Shown: positions 16,825 to 25,064 of the stretch, in pieces
Layout of the letters: the number at the start of each line of letters is the position of its first letter
Numbering within the stretch: position 1 is the first letter of the stretch
Origin: CAVQBJ01 sp963724405
Lineage (GTDB): Bacteria > Actinomycetota > Thermoleophilia > Solirubrobacterales > Solirubrobacteraceae
Direction of reading: 5' to 3'
Length of the DNA stretch: 64,000 bases
NCBI GenBank assembly: GCA_963724405.1
Contig: CAVRUQ010000006.1
Span: forward strand, 124,001 to 188,000
Made by a program: the position numbers and the translations under genes
The notes under the pieces: generated by a model
Databases searched by the model: none
The model's input: only the letters and a program-made list of their open reading frames with translations
What the model was told of the DNA's origin: nothing

Positions 16825-17664
16825 ATGGACGAGTCACGGATGCAACGCGCCAGGCGCCTTGGCCGGCTCAGCCTCGGCGTGCTCTCACAGGACCGGCGAC
16901 TGCTCATCTTCCCGGCCGTCTCGGTGGCGGTGAATCTGGCGGTGGGGGGCCTGTCCTTCCTCGCTGCCGTGCAGGTCGCGGGCGACAAGAACTTCCGGCT
17001 GCTGCTCGTGGTGGCCGGCCTGATCGCGAGCTACCCCGTGACGTTCGCGGCGATGTTCAGTGGCGTCGCCCTGGCCACGGTGCTGGCGCGCACGCTCGAC
17101 GGCGAGCCCGTCACGGTCGCCGACGGCTGGCGAGTCGCGCGTCAGCGGATCGGCGTGATCGCCGCGTGGACGCTCGTTGTCTGCACCGTGGGTGGGGTGT
17201 TGCGGGTGATCGAGGAGTACGTGCCGCTCGGCGGGAAGGTCGCCGCGCTGGTGCTTGACGTCTCGTGGTCGCTGGCCACCCTGTTCGCCGTGCCGATCCT
17301 CGCCTACGAAGGCCTCGCGCCCCGCGCGACGGTGCGACGCTCGGTGTCGATCTTCCGCGAGCGCTGGGGCGAGCAGCTCGCGGGCGTGGTCGTCATCGGA
17401 CTGTTCGGCGCCTTCGGCACCGGCGTGTTCATCGTGCTCGCGTTCACGGGCATCGTCGTGGGCCTGTTGACGAGCGGCGTCGTCGGCATCCTTCTCGTCG
17501 TGATCGGCGGAGGCGCGTTCTTCGCCTTCCAGGCGGTCACGGTCGCGCTCGGACAGGTCTACCGGGTGTTCGTCTACCGCTCGGTCGCGCTCGAGCAGCC
17601 GGGCGGTCCGTTCCGGCGCGCCGATCTCGAGCGGCCGTTCGCGCCGCGCCGCTGGTGGAACTGA
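16825..17664 (+). CDS. Six-helix membrane protein (DUF6159-like)
   Basis: A 279-residue integral membrane protein. It begins with a basic N-terminus (MQRARRLGRLSLGVLSQDRRL) typical of DUF6159-type proteins, then shows hydrophobic segments at about 30-50, 57-80, 113-130, 147-165, 191-213 and 217-240. The conserved cytoplasmic loops hold TLDGEPVTVADGWRVARQR and LAPRATVRRSVSIFRERWG. The family is of unknown function and widespread in actinobacteria. A sigma70-like promoter lies upstream at 16738-16767. The following SecD-like lipoprotein gene starts about 40 nt later on the same strand. Confidence 0.65.
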   Translation: MDESRMQRARRLGRLSLGVLSQDRRLLIFPAVSVAVNLAVGGLSFLAAVQVAGDKNFRLLLVVAGLIASYPVTFAAMFSGVALATVLARTLDGEPVTVADGWRVARQRIGVIAAWTLVVCTVGGVLRVIEEYVPLGGKVAALVLDVSWSLATLFAVPILAYEGLAPRATVRRSVSIFRERWGEQLAGVVVIGLFGAFGTGVFIVLAFTGIVVGLLTSGVVGILLVVIGGGAFFAFQAVTVALGQVYRVFVYRSVALEQPGGPFRRADLERPFAPRRWWN

Positions 17665-17705
17665 AGAGCGGGTCGGAGCCTGGGCGCCGCGGTGGTCGGC
17701 GCCCG

Positions 17706-18677
17706 GTGCTCAGAGCCGCGGCGGCAGGCGTCATGATCGGCGCACTGACCGCGTGCGGCGCGACCGTGACCGCGACCCCGAGGTTGATCAGGTCGACGGC
17801 GGCGACCACAGGCATCGCGTCGCCGGCGTCGCCGCTGCGCAGCGAGCTCGTCTACCGCACCGCCACCGGCGCGGCGGTGCCGGCCGCCGACCTCGCGCGG
17901 CTGCGCGGTCGCCTCGCGCAGCTCGGATTCACGGTCGTGTCGCTCACCTCCGGCGGCGGACGGGTCGACCTCGTGGTGGACGGACCGGTGGCCACGACGG
18001 CCCGCGCGGCTGGCGTCGGCCGGCCCTACGAGCTGCGGATGTACGACTGGGAGGCGAACGCGCTCGGCCGGAAGGGGCGGCCGGTTCCGCTCGACCCGGC
18101 GGTGACCGGAGACGGCGTCGATTCCGGCGGGAGCCAGTCCGGCGTCTCCCGGGCCGATGCCACCCGGCGCGCGCGCCGCGCCCCGAACGCGATCGTCGTG
18201 CGCGCCATGCCGGACGTCAACGCGAACGGCACGATCACCGACGCGCGGCCGAACCGCTGGTACGCCATCGAGGACCGCCCCTCTCTCACCGGCACCGATC
18301 TGGCGCGCGCGCAGGCGGGCGTGGACCCGAACAGCGGCCAGCCCGACGTCACTTTCCGCTTCACCCGTCACGGCGCGCTGGCGTTCGCGACGCTCACCCG
18401 TCGCCTCTCGCGACGGGGGTTGGACGCGCAGCTCCCAGGGGTGCCGAAGATCGCCGCCGAGCAGCACCTCGCAGTGGTCATCGACCGCCGGATCGTGGCC
18501 GTCGCGTCGATCGACTACACGGAGTACCCGCAGGGCATCGACCCGACCGAGGGCAGCGAGATCGCCGGGGCCCTCACCCCGACCGGCGCCCAGCTCCTCG
18601 CCGCCGCACTCAACACGGGACCCCTGTCTCGAGCGCTGACCCTTGTGTCGGTGCGCCCCACCTCGCCGATCGCGTGA
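17706..18677 (+). CDS. SecD P1-domain-like lipoprotein
   Basis: A 323-residue exported protein. GTG 17706 gives a signal peptide with lipobox LTAC (Cys17); a longer form from GTG 17655 is possible. The body matches the periplasmic P1 region of SecD: YELRMYDWEANALG, then LTGTDLARAQAGVDPNSGQP, VTFRFTRHGALAFATLTRRL, HLAVVIDRRIVAVASI and the GSEIAGALTPTGAQLLAAAL segment. The transmembrane RND half of SecD is absent, so this is a free-standing, lipid-anchored P1 domain and not the translocase subunit itself. It might assist folding of exported proteins or be a co-opted domain (inference). Confidence 0.7.
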   Translation: MLRAAAAGVMIGALTACGATVTATPRLIRSTAATTGIASPASPLRSELVYRTATGAAVPAADLARLRGRLAQLGFTVVSLTSGGGRVDLVVDGPVATTARAAGVGRPYELRMYDWEANALGRKGRPVPLDPAVTGDGVDSGGSQSGVSRADATRRARRAPNAIVVRAMPDVNANGTITDARPNRWYAIEDRPSLTGTDLARAQAGVDPNSGQPDVTFRFTRHGALAFATLTRRLSRRGLDAQLPGVPKIAAEQHLAVVIDRRIVAVASIDYTEYPQGIDPTEGSEIAGALTPTGAQLLAAALNTGPLSRALTLVSVRPTSPIA

Positions 18678-18727
18678 CCGTCCGGCGCCCCCGCACCGCC
18701 GGACCCCTGCGATAACGTGAGCCCCGG

Positions 18728-19879
18728 ATGGCCGAGAGGGTGGCACCACCTGACGAGCGCGGCGGCGACGAGCCGCCGGCGGCCCTGCCCGAGCCCGACG
18801 TCGCCCGCGAGTGGCTGAGCACGATGATGCTCATCCGCCGCTTCGAGGAGCGGGCGGGCGAGATGTACGCGAAGGCGAAGATCGGGGGCTTCCTGCACCT
18901 GTCGATCGGCGAGGAGGCGACGATCGTCGGCTCGGCCCGCGCGCTGCGCGAGCGGGACTACCTCATCTCGACCTACCGCTCGCACGGCCACGCGCTCGTC
19001 CGGGGCACGCCGGCGGAGAACGTGATGGCCGAGCTGTTCGGGCGCGTGGACGGGTGCTCGCGCGGCCGCGGCGGCTCGATGCACATGTTCGACCTGCAGC
19101 GACGCTTCATGGGCGGCTACGGGATCGTCGGCGGGAACCTGCCGATCGCCGCCGGCTTCGGCCTGGCCTCCGACTACCTCGGGACCGACGACGCGACGTT
19201 GTGCACGTTCGGCGACGGCGCCTCGAATCAAGGCACCTTCGGCGAGACGATGAACCTCGCCGCGTTGTGGCGCCTGCCGGTGGTGTTCCTGGTCACGAAC
19301 AACCAGTTCGGGATGGGCACGTCGCTCGAGCGCCACTCCGCGGTCACCGACCTGCGCGTGAAGGGCGAGGGCTTCGGCGTGCCCGGCCTGCGCTGTGACG
19401 GGATGGACGTCGTCGACACCTACAACGTCGTCGGCGAGGCGCTGCGCGTCGCCCGCGAGGACCGCCGCCCGATGCTCGTCGAGGCCGTGACGTATCGCTT
19501 CCGGGGACACTCGATGGCCGATCCCGAGGAGTACCGCACGAAGGAGCAGGTCGAGCAATGGCGCCGCCGCGACCCGATCGAGCTGTTCGCCCAGCGACTG
19601 CGCGATGCGGGCGTGCTGGCCGAGGGCGAGGCCGAGCAGCTCGACGCCGCGGCGATCGCGCGCGTCGACGCCGCCGTCGCCTTCGCCGACGCATCGCCGC
19701 TGCCCTCGTCCGACTCGCTCTACGACGACGTGTACGTCCTCGGCAACCAGGTGCGCGGGTGGTACTCGGTCGACACGACGCACCCCGAGAGCGGCGCGCC
19801 GACCCAGCCGCCGGCCTCGAGCCACGGCGAGATCCCCCAGCAGCTGACGAGCGCCGTCGAGGCCGCCGAGGATGCCTAG
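18728..19879 (+). CDS. pdhA: Pyruvate/2-oxoacid dehydrogenase E1 alpha subunit
   Basis: A 383-residue thiamine-diphosphate subunit that decarboxylates a 2-oxoacid and acylates the E2 lipoyl group together with E1 beta. The ThDP-Mg motif is FGDGASNQGTFGETMNLAA ending with VTNN. The substrate region is YRSHGHALVRG with GRGGSMHMFD, and the phosphorylation-loop equivalent is YRFRGHSMADPEEYR. Length and motifs fit the heterotetrameric E1 type rather than AceE. Pyruvate is the likeliest substrate, but branched-chain oxoacids cannot be excluded. TAACGT (18713-18718) lies 9 nt before the ATG, a leaderless arrangement. It is first in pdhA-pdhB-pdhC. Confidence 0.9.
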   Translation: MAERVAPPDERGGDEPPAALPEPDVAREWLSTMMLIRRFEERAGEMYAKAKIGGFLHLSIGEEATIVGSARALRERDYLISTYRSHGHALVRGTPAENVMAELFGRVDGCSRGRGGSMHMFDLQRRFMGGYGIVGGNLPIAAGFGLASDYLGTDDATLCTFGDGASNQGTFGETMNLAALWRLPVVFLVTNNQFGMGTSLERHSAVTDLRVKGEGFGVPGLRCDGMDVVDTYNVVGEALRVAREDRRPMLVEAVTYRFRGHSMADPEEYRTKEQVEQWRRRDPIELFAQRLRDAGVLAEGEAEQLDAAAIARVDAAVAFADASPLPSSDSLYDDVYVLGNQVRGWYSVDTTHPESGAPTQPPASSHGEIPQQLTSAVEAAEDA

Positions 19880-19951
19880 GGGTGCCGCCTCCGGCGCCGC
19901 TCACCACGCCGGTGATCGGAGTCCCGCCCACCCCCCAGGCCGGGTTACGCC

Positions 19952-19972
19952 GCCCGGGTCTCGGACCCGGGC
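19952..19972 (+). promoter_or_regulatory. 9-bp hairpin in the pdhA-pdhB gap
   Basis: GCCCGGGTC (19952-19960), loop TCG and GACCCGGGC (19964-19972) form a perfect stem 18 nt before the pdhB start. There is no T run. It could slow RNA decay or transcription between the subunit genes, or limit access to the pdhB start. Confidence 0.55.
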
Positions 19973-19990
19973 TGCGAGCGGGGTGACGCC

Positions 19991-20977
19991 GTGGCGGTGA
20001 TGCGCTACCGCGAGGCGCTCAACGCCGCCCTGCGCGAGGAGATGAAGCGCGACGAGACGGTGATGCTGATGGGCGAGGACATCGGCGTGTTCAACGGCGC
20101 CTTCAAGGTCACGAACGGCCTGCTGGCGGAGTTCGGCGAGAAGCGCGTGCGCGACACGCCGATCTCGGAGAACACGATCGTCGGGATGGGCGTCGGCGCG
20201 GCGATGACCGGCCTGCGACCCGTCGTGGAGCTGATGACGATCAACTTCTCATTGCTCGCGCTCGACCAGATCGTCAACCACGCCGCCCACATCCACTACA
20301 TGTTCGGCGGCCAGGCCAAGGTGCCGCTCGTCGTGCGCATGCCCCAGGGCGCGGGCCATCAGCTCGGGCCGACGCATTCGCACAGCTTCGAGGCGATGTT
20401 CCTGCACGTCCCGGGCCTGCTCGTCGCGACGCCCTCGACGGCGGCCGACGCCAAGGGGCTGCTCAAGGCGGCGATCCGCGATGACAACCCGGTCGTGTTC
20501 ATCGAGCACGAGTACCTCTACGGGCAGCGCGGCGAGGTGCCCGACGACGACGATCACGTGCAGCGCTTCGGCGAGGCGGCGATCCGCCGCGAGGGCGACG
20601 ACGTGACGATCGTCGGCGTGTCGCGGATGGCGGTCACGGCCGAGAAGGCCGCGGGCACGCTCGCCGACCAGCACGGCGTGCAGGCCGAGGTCATCGACCC
20701 GCGCACGCTGCGCCCGCTCGATCTCGACACGATCCTCGCCTCGGTGCGCAAGACGAACCGCTGCGTCGTCGTCGAGGAGGGCTGGCCGCACGGCGGCGTC
20801 GGCGCGAACCTGAGCGCGCTCATCTCCGAGCAGGCGTTCGATTTCCTCGACGCGCCGGTCGGGCGCGTCACCGGCGCGGACGTCCCGATGCCCTACTCCA
20901 AGGCCCTGGAGGAGATCGCCTACCCCCACGAGGCGCAGGTCGTGCAGGCCGCGCTCGGGACGTTCCACGATGCCTGA
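19991..20977 (+). CDS. pdhB: Pyruvate/2-oxoacid dehydrogenase E1 beta subunit
   Basis: A 328-residue partner of E1 alpha. Typical segments are RYREALNAALREEMKRDETVML, GEDIGVFNGAFKVTNGL, FGEKRVRDTPISENTIVGMGVGAA, the ThDP-side FGGQAKVPLVVRMPQGAG, and a transketolase C-terminal domain containing VTIVGVSRMA, VEVIDPRTLRPLDLDTI-like text and TNRCVVVEEGWPHGG. GTG 19991 or ATG 20000 can be the start. The stop overlaps the E2 start by 8 nt, so E1 beta and E2 are coupled. The 111-nt gap from pdhA contains a strong hairpin. Confidence 0.92.
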   Translation: MAVMRYREALNAALREEMKRDETVMLMGEDIGVFNGAFKVTNGLLAEFGEKRVRDTPISENTIVGMGVGAAMTGLRPVVELMTINFSLLALDQIVNHAAHIHYMFGGQAKVPLVVRMPQGAGHQLGPTHSHSFEAMFLHVPGLLVATPSTAADAKGLLKAAIRDDNPVVFIEHEYLYGQRGEVPDDDDHVQRFGEAAIRREGDDVTIVGVSRMAVTAEKAAGTLADQHGVQAEVIDPRTLRPLDLDTILASVRKTNRCVVVEEGWPHGGVGANLSALISEQAFDFLDAPVGRVTGADVPMPYSKALEEIAYPHEAQVVQAALGTFHDA

Positions 20978-22283
20978 GGTCGTGATGCCGCGCCTGTCGG
21001 ACTCGATGGAGGAGGGGACCGTCCTGAAGTGGCTGAAGGCCGACGGCGAGGAGGTCCATCGCGGCGACGAGCTCGTCGAGATCGAGACCGACAAGGCGAC
21101 GATGACCTACGAGGCCGACCTGGACGGCGTGTTGCAGATCGTTGCCGCCGAGGGCTCGACCCTCCCGATCGGCACCGTCATCGCGTACGTCGGGGGCGAG
21201 AACGGGAAGGCCGCGGCTTCCACGACGGGACAAGGCGAGGCCACGGTCACTGCGCCGCCCACCGCCGCGTCCGCCACGGGCGTCGCGGCCGAGGCCGCCG
21301 CGACGACGGCGCCGGGCGCCGGCGCCCAGGTCGCGCCCGTCCCGGACGGCGAGCGTGTGCGCGCCTCGCCGCTCGCGCGGCGCATCGCGCGCGAGCTCGG
21401 CGTGGAGCTGCGCGGCCTGCAGGGCAGCGGCCCCGGCGGGCGAGTCGTGCGCGCCGACGTCGAGGGCGCGGCCGCGAGCGGATCGGGCGCGGCGCCCGCC
21501 GCGGCGCCGGCTCCCGTCGCTCCGCCGGCGCCGGCGCCGGCCCCGGTCGCGGCGACCCCGGCCCCGGTCGTGGCCGCCGGCGACGTCGCGACGGCCAAGG
21601 GCGAGGTCCGCGTGCAGGAGCTCACGCGCACCCAGCAGGTCGTGGCCCGGAGGATGGCCGAGTCCAAGGCGACGATCCCCGACTTCACGCTGAACGCAGA
21701 GGTCGACATGGAGGGCGCCGTCGCCCTGCGCCGGCAGCTGAAGGAGCTCGGCGGGCCGGTCGTGCCGACGTACAACGACATGGTCGTCAAGGCGTGCGCG
21801 ATCGCGCTGCGCGAGCACCCGCGCGCGAACGGGAGCTACCGCGACGGGCACTTCGAGCTGTATTCGCGTGTGAACGTCGGCGTCGCGGTCGCCGCGCAGG
21901 ACGCGCTCGTCGTGCCGACCGTGTTCGACGCCGACGCGAAGTCGCTCACCGCGATCGCGGCCGAGACCCAGGCGCTGGCGGCACGCGTGCGCGACGGCGT
22001 CGTCACCCCGCCCGAGCTCTCGGGCGGCACGTTCACGGTCTCCAACCTCGGCATGTTCGGCGTGACGAGCTTCACCGCCGTGATCAACCCGCCGCAGGCG
22101 GCGATCCTCTCCGTGGGGCTGCTCGCCGAGCGTGCCGTCGTGCGCGACGGCGCGCTCGTCGCGCGCTACACGATGCCCGTCACGCTCGCGTGCGATCACC
22201 GCATCCTGTACGGGGCGGACGCGGCCCGGTTCCTCGCCCGCGTGCGCGAGCTGCTCGAGCGCCCGATCGCGCTCGGGTTCTGA
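20970..22283 (+). CDS. pdhC: Dihydrolipoamide acyltransferase (E2)
   Basis: A 437-residue E2. One lipoyl domain (1-80) with lipoyl-lysine K42 in ETDKATMTYEAD, an Ala/Thr-rich linker, a peripheral-subunit-binding domain (about 130-165, RASPLARRIARELGVELRGL), a long Ala/Pro linker and a catalytic domain from about 215. The catalytic motif is CDHRILYGAD with H410; the acid at H+4 in most E2s is Tyr414 here, a variant I associate with chloroplast/cyanobacterial-type E2. The ATG overlaps pdhB. Two hairpin terminators follow the stop. LipB and LipA, encoded 2 kb downstream, would lipoylate K42. Confidence 0.92.
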   Translation: MPEVVMPRLSDSMEEGTVLKWLKADGEEVHRGDELVEIETDKATMTYEADLDGVLQIVAAEGSTLPIGTVIAYVGGENGKAAASTTGQGEATVTAPPTAASATGVAAEAAATTAPGAGAQVAPVPDGERVRASPLARRIARELGVELRGLQGSGPGGRVVRADVEGAAASGSGAAPAAAPAPVAPPAPAPAPVAATPAPVVAAGDVATAKGEVRVQELTRTQQVVARRMAESKATIPDFTLNAEVDMEGAVALRRQLKELGGPVVPTYNDMVVKACAIALREHPRANGSYRDGHFELYSRVNVGVAVAAQDALVVPTVFDADAKSLTAIAAETQALAARVRDGVVTPPELSGGTFTVSNLGMFGVTSFTAVINPPQAAILSVGLLAERAVVRDGALVARYTMPVTLACDHRILYGADAARFLARVRELLERPIALGF

Positions 22284-22291
22284 GCTGGTGT

Positions 22292-22314
22292 GGCGGCGGG
22301 CGACGCCCGCCGCC
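22292..22314. terminator. Hairpin terminator after pdhC
   Basis: GGCGGCGGGC (22292-22301), loop GAC, and GCCCGCCGCC (22305-22314) form a perfect 10-bp stem 8 nt after the pdhC stop. There is no U tract, as is common in high-GC actinobacteria. Confidence 0.75.
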
Positions 22315-22326
22315 CCGGACGTCCGC

Positions 22327-22360
22327 GCGGCCTGAGTGGCGGTGACGCCACTCAGGCCGC
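22327..22360. terminator. Second, bidirectional hairpin terminator
   Basis: A perfect 15-bp stem (22327-22341 with 22346-22360) closed by a GTGA (GNRA-type) tetraloop lies between convergent pdhC and the lipase. It reads as a strong hairpin on both strands and probably ends transcription from both sides. Confidence 0.85.
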
Positions 22361-22395
22361 TGAGGACCTGTTGATGAGTTGCTCGCCGGCTGCGG

Positions 22396-23327
22396 CTACA
22401 GCGTCCAGCCGTAGTTGGTGCAGGTGGCCTGGAAGGCCGGGTTCGGCGAGGCCGACAGCTGGTTGAGGACGTTCTGCAGCGATGGGCTGTCCCAGTTCAT
22501 GCCGATGTGCTCGGTCGGATCGGCCGGGCACTGGCTCTGGATGGTGATGTTCGTCACGTTGGGCCCGGACAGGAACGCGTTCGCGTACGGCGTGACGATC
22601 TCGTCGTGCGTGCTCTCGATGACGACGTACCGGGGACCGGCAACCGTGTCGCCGCCGGCGAACAGGTTCGCCATGAACGTCGAGCCGAGCGCCTGCTCGA
22701 GCAGCGAGGGCGCGAATTGCTGCATGAGGCTTTCGAGCTGCTGGCGAACGGCAGCTTGGCGAGCATCGTCGTCAGGCCGCTCATGGTCGTCCCGTGGTTG
22801 CTCGGAGCCAGCCCGATCAGCGTGTGCACCTTGCTCGCGCCCCCGAGGAACTTGATGTAGTAGTTGGGCATCATCCCGCCCTGTGAGTGACCGACGATGT
22901 CGACCTTGCTGGCGCCCGTCTTCGACAGGACCTGGTTGACGAACGTGGACAGCTGCCCGGCCGAGGCGGCGATCTCGCCGAGGGCGTCGATGTGGTCGCC
23001 CATCGACATCGACGTCTCCCCGTAGTTGAACGCATAGACGCAGTAACCGGCGTTGGCGAGCAGCGGCGACAGCGTGACCCAGTTGGAGCCCTCGTCCTCC
23101 GCCGTGCCGTGCACGAGCACCACCGGGTAGGGGTGCGTCGAGCTCGGCTTGCAGCCCGTGTTCGCGCCGGCCAGCGTCGTCGGGTTGAACAGCTCGGCGT
23201 TCACCATGTCGTTCAGCGCCGTCGATCCGTACGGCACGGGCAGCGCGGCGCTGGCGCTCGCCGGACCCGCGATCGCGACGATGGCGGCGGCGGCGGCGGA
23301 CCCGACAAGACTCTTGACCCTCAGCAT
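22396..23327 (-). pseudogene. Secreted triacylglycerol lipase (class 2-like), frameshifted
   Basis: ATG 23327 follows an AGGAGAG site and starts a signal peptide (VKSLVGSAAAAAIVAIAGPASASA). The alpha/beta hydrolase reads VVLVHGTAEDEGSNW, then nucleophile motif IVGHSQGGMMPNYYIKF and LIGLAPSNHGTT. Near 22745-22760 the sense passes to another frame, which continues QQLESLMQQFAPSLLEQ, ESTHDEIVTPY (acid) and DPTEHIGM (His), ending NYGWTL. The intact protein would be about 310 residues. As written, the Ser is in one frame and the Asp and His in another, so no active enzyme is made unless there is a sequencing error or ribosomal slippage. Confidence 0.75.
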
Positions 23328-23597
23328 TTGCGTCTCTCCTCTGTTCCCTCTCATGGTCCGGGCGGTGACCCGACCGGTACAGGTGCATCGACGAGGCGAT
23401 CGCAGTGGCGTATTGGACGTTCGCGTACGGCGTCGGGCGGGCCGCAAGGCGGGCCCGTACAGGCGTCCACGGAAATCGGCCGCCCAGACCGCGCTGACCC
23501 TTCCGGCCGTGGCGGGAGCGCCGGTCACATCGATGAAGCGTCCAGAACGGCGGTGCGCGATGAGGCCGCTCGCGAGCGGCGGCCACCTCGAGAGCGC
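23328..23597. other. Intergenic spacer upstream of the lipase
   Basis: A 270-nt gap between the lipase start and the stop of the 23598 membrane protein, both on the minus strand. Apart from the lipase Shine-Dalgarno site I see no convincing promoter, hairpin or short gene in it. Confidence 0.4.
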
Positions 23598-24218
23598 CTA
23601 CGGCGCGGCGAAGTCGCCGGGCCGGCCGAGGAAGTAGCGCGAGTTCGGGTCGGTGTCCGGATCGCGCCGCACGCTCGGCGGCGATCGGGAGGTGTCGATG
23701 AACAGGCACAGCGCCCGCGCCGGATCGCCGGTGGGCACGCAGGTGCGGTACAGGCTCGGGTCGAGCTGGACCGAGTCGGCGCGCGAGAGGTTGGGCCGGT
23801 AGGCCGGGGCGTCGGCGTCGACGTAGCGCCGCAGCGCGGCGCCCTGCGCGGCGAACGAGCGCTCGGCGACGAGCACCGCCGGTCGGTGCAGAAGCCCGGC
23901 GACGAGCACGGCGACGGTGCCGACGAGCAGGGCGGCCGTGCCGGCGTGGTCGCGCGCGATCACGCGCGGCAGGTCGGGCCGGCGGCGGCGCAGCGCGACG
24001 CTCAGCAGCGGCCCGAGCACCGCGACCGCCGCGAGATTGATGAACCCGGAGACGACGAACGCATCGCCGAGGCTCGAGGACGAGCCCGAGACCGGCAGTC
24101 GATACAGGAGAACGGTGTCGGCGATCAGGCAGACGGCGAAGGCCGGCCACATGACCGCGCCCCGTAACCGCCATCGCCAGCGCGTCCAGGTGGTGCGCCC
24201 GAGCTCGTGGGCTCCCAT
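23598..24218 (-). CDS. Membrane protein of unknown function
   Basis: A 206-residue protein with three predicted transmembrane segments (about 23-42, 53-77 and 92-112), followed by a soluble, probably extracytoplasmic C-terminal region of about 95 residues with two Cys (YRTCVPTGDPARALCLF). ATG 24218 is chosen because TACCCT lies 6 nt upstream on the same strand; an ATG 13 codons earlier would overlap that hexamer. It is not recognised. It is divergent from lipB, about 95 nt away. Confidence 0.6.
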   Translation of the reverse strand: MGAHELGRTTWTRWRWRLRGAVMWPAFAVCLIADTVLLYRLPVSGSSSSLGDAFVVSGFINLAAVAVLGPLLSVALRRRRPDLPRVIARDHAGTAALLVGTVAVLVAGLLHRPAVLVAERSFAAQGAALRRYVDADAPAYRPNLSRADSVQLDPSLYRTCVPTGDPARALCLFIDTSRSPPSVRRDPDTDPNSRYFLGRPGDFAAP

Positions 24219-24314
24219 GTGAGCAGGGTACGGACCGCGCGGGCCCGGCCCCCCCATCAGGCACCGAACGGGCGTCGAACGCCGCCCCGCGGCGGCGCTA
24301 CCCTGCAGGTGACC

Positions 24315-25064
24315 ATGAGCGCATCGCCGTCATCGCGTGAGCTGTGGGTCTGCCATCTCGGCACGGTGGAGTACGACCGCGCCGTCGCCGCCCAGGAGCA
24401 CGTCCGCGCGCTGCGCCAGGCCGAGCAGCTGCCCGACGTCCTGCTGACGCTCGATCACCCGCCCGTCTACACGCTCGGGCGCCGATCGCAGGAGGGCGAC
24501 CTGCCGATGAGCGAGCAGTGGTGTCGCGCTCGCGGCATCGACGTCGTCGCCACCGACCGGGGCGGCCAGCTGACCTACCACGGCCCGGGGCAGCTCGTGG
24601 GCTATCCGATCATGCGCATCGACGACGTCATCGCCTACGTGCGCACGATGGAGCGGGCGATGATCGCCGCGCTCGCCGACGAGCGCGTCGCCGCACGGAC
24701 GCGTGAGGGCCTCACCGGCGTCTGGGCCGGCCAGGCGAAGATCGGCTCGATCGGTGTCCACGTCTCCCGCGGCGTCACGACGCACGGGTTCGCGATCAAC
24801 GTCGAGAACGACCTGGAGCCATTCTCCTGGGTCGTCGCCTGCGGCCTGCCCGAGGTGACGATGACCTCGGTCTCGCTCGAGCGCGGTGAGCGGGTCGGGC
24901 TGGCCTGCTTCCGCCGCCACGCCGCCCGCCGCTTCTGCGATGCGCATGGGCGTCGCCAGCGGCTCGTGTCGCCCGCCCGCCTCGGACTGTCCGGCCTTCC
25001 GATCGCTCCGAGCCCGCGCCGGCCGGGGGTCGCGGGGGCGCCGGCGCTAGCCTTGCCGGCATGA
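24315..25064 (+). CDS. lipB: Octanoyltransferase
   Basis: A 249-residue enzyme that moves octanoyl groups from acyl carrier protein to lipoyl domains. Conserved segments are LLTLDHPPVYTLGRRS, ATDRGGQLTYHGPGQLVGYPI, GVWAGQAKIGSIGVHVSRGV with catalytic K142, THGFAINV, and catalytic C176 in VACGLPEVTMTSV. The last ~45 residues are an Arg/Pro/Ala-rich extension beyond the family core. TACCCT (24299-24304) lies 10 nt before the ATG. The stop overlaps the lipA start (ATGA). The main client is presumably the E2 encoded upstream. Confidence 0.94.
   Translation: MSASPSSRELWVCHLGTVEYDRAVAAQEHVRALRQAEQLPDVLLTLDHPPVYTLGRRSQEGDLPMSEQWCRARGIDVVATDRGGQLTYHGPGQLVGYPIMRIDDVIAYVRTMERAMIAALADERVAARTREGLTGVWAGQAKIGSIGVHVSRGVTTHGFAINVENDLEPFSWVVACGLPEVTMTSVSLERGERVGLACFRRHAARRFCDAHGRRQRLVSPARLGLSGLPIAPSPRRPGVAGAPALALPA

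Noticed and set aside
20868..22199. 443-codon minus-strand frame over pdhC
   Set aside because: It is antisense to an unmistakable E2 gene, has low-complexity composition and no ribosome site.
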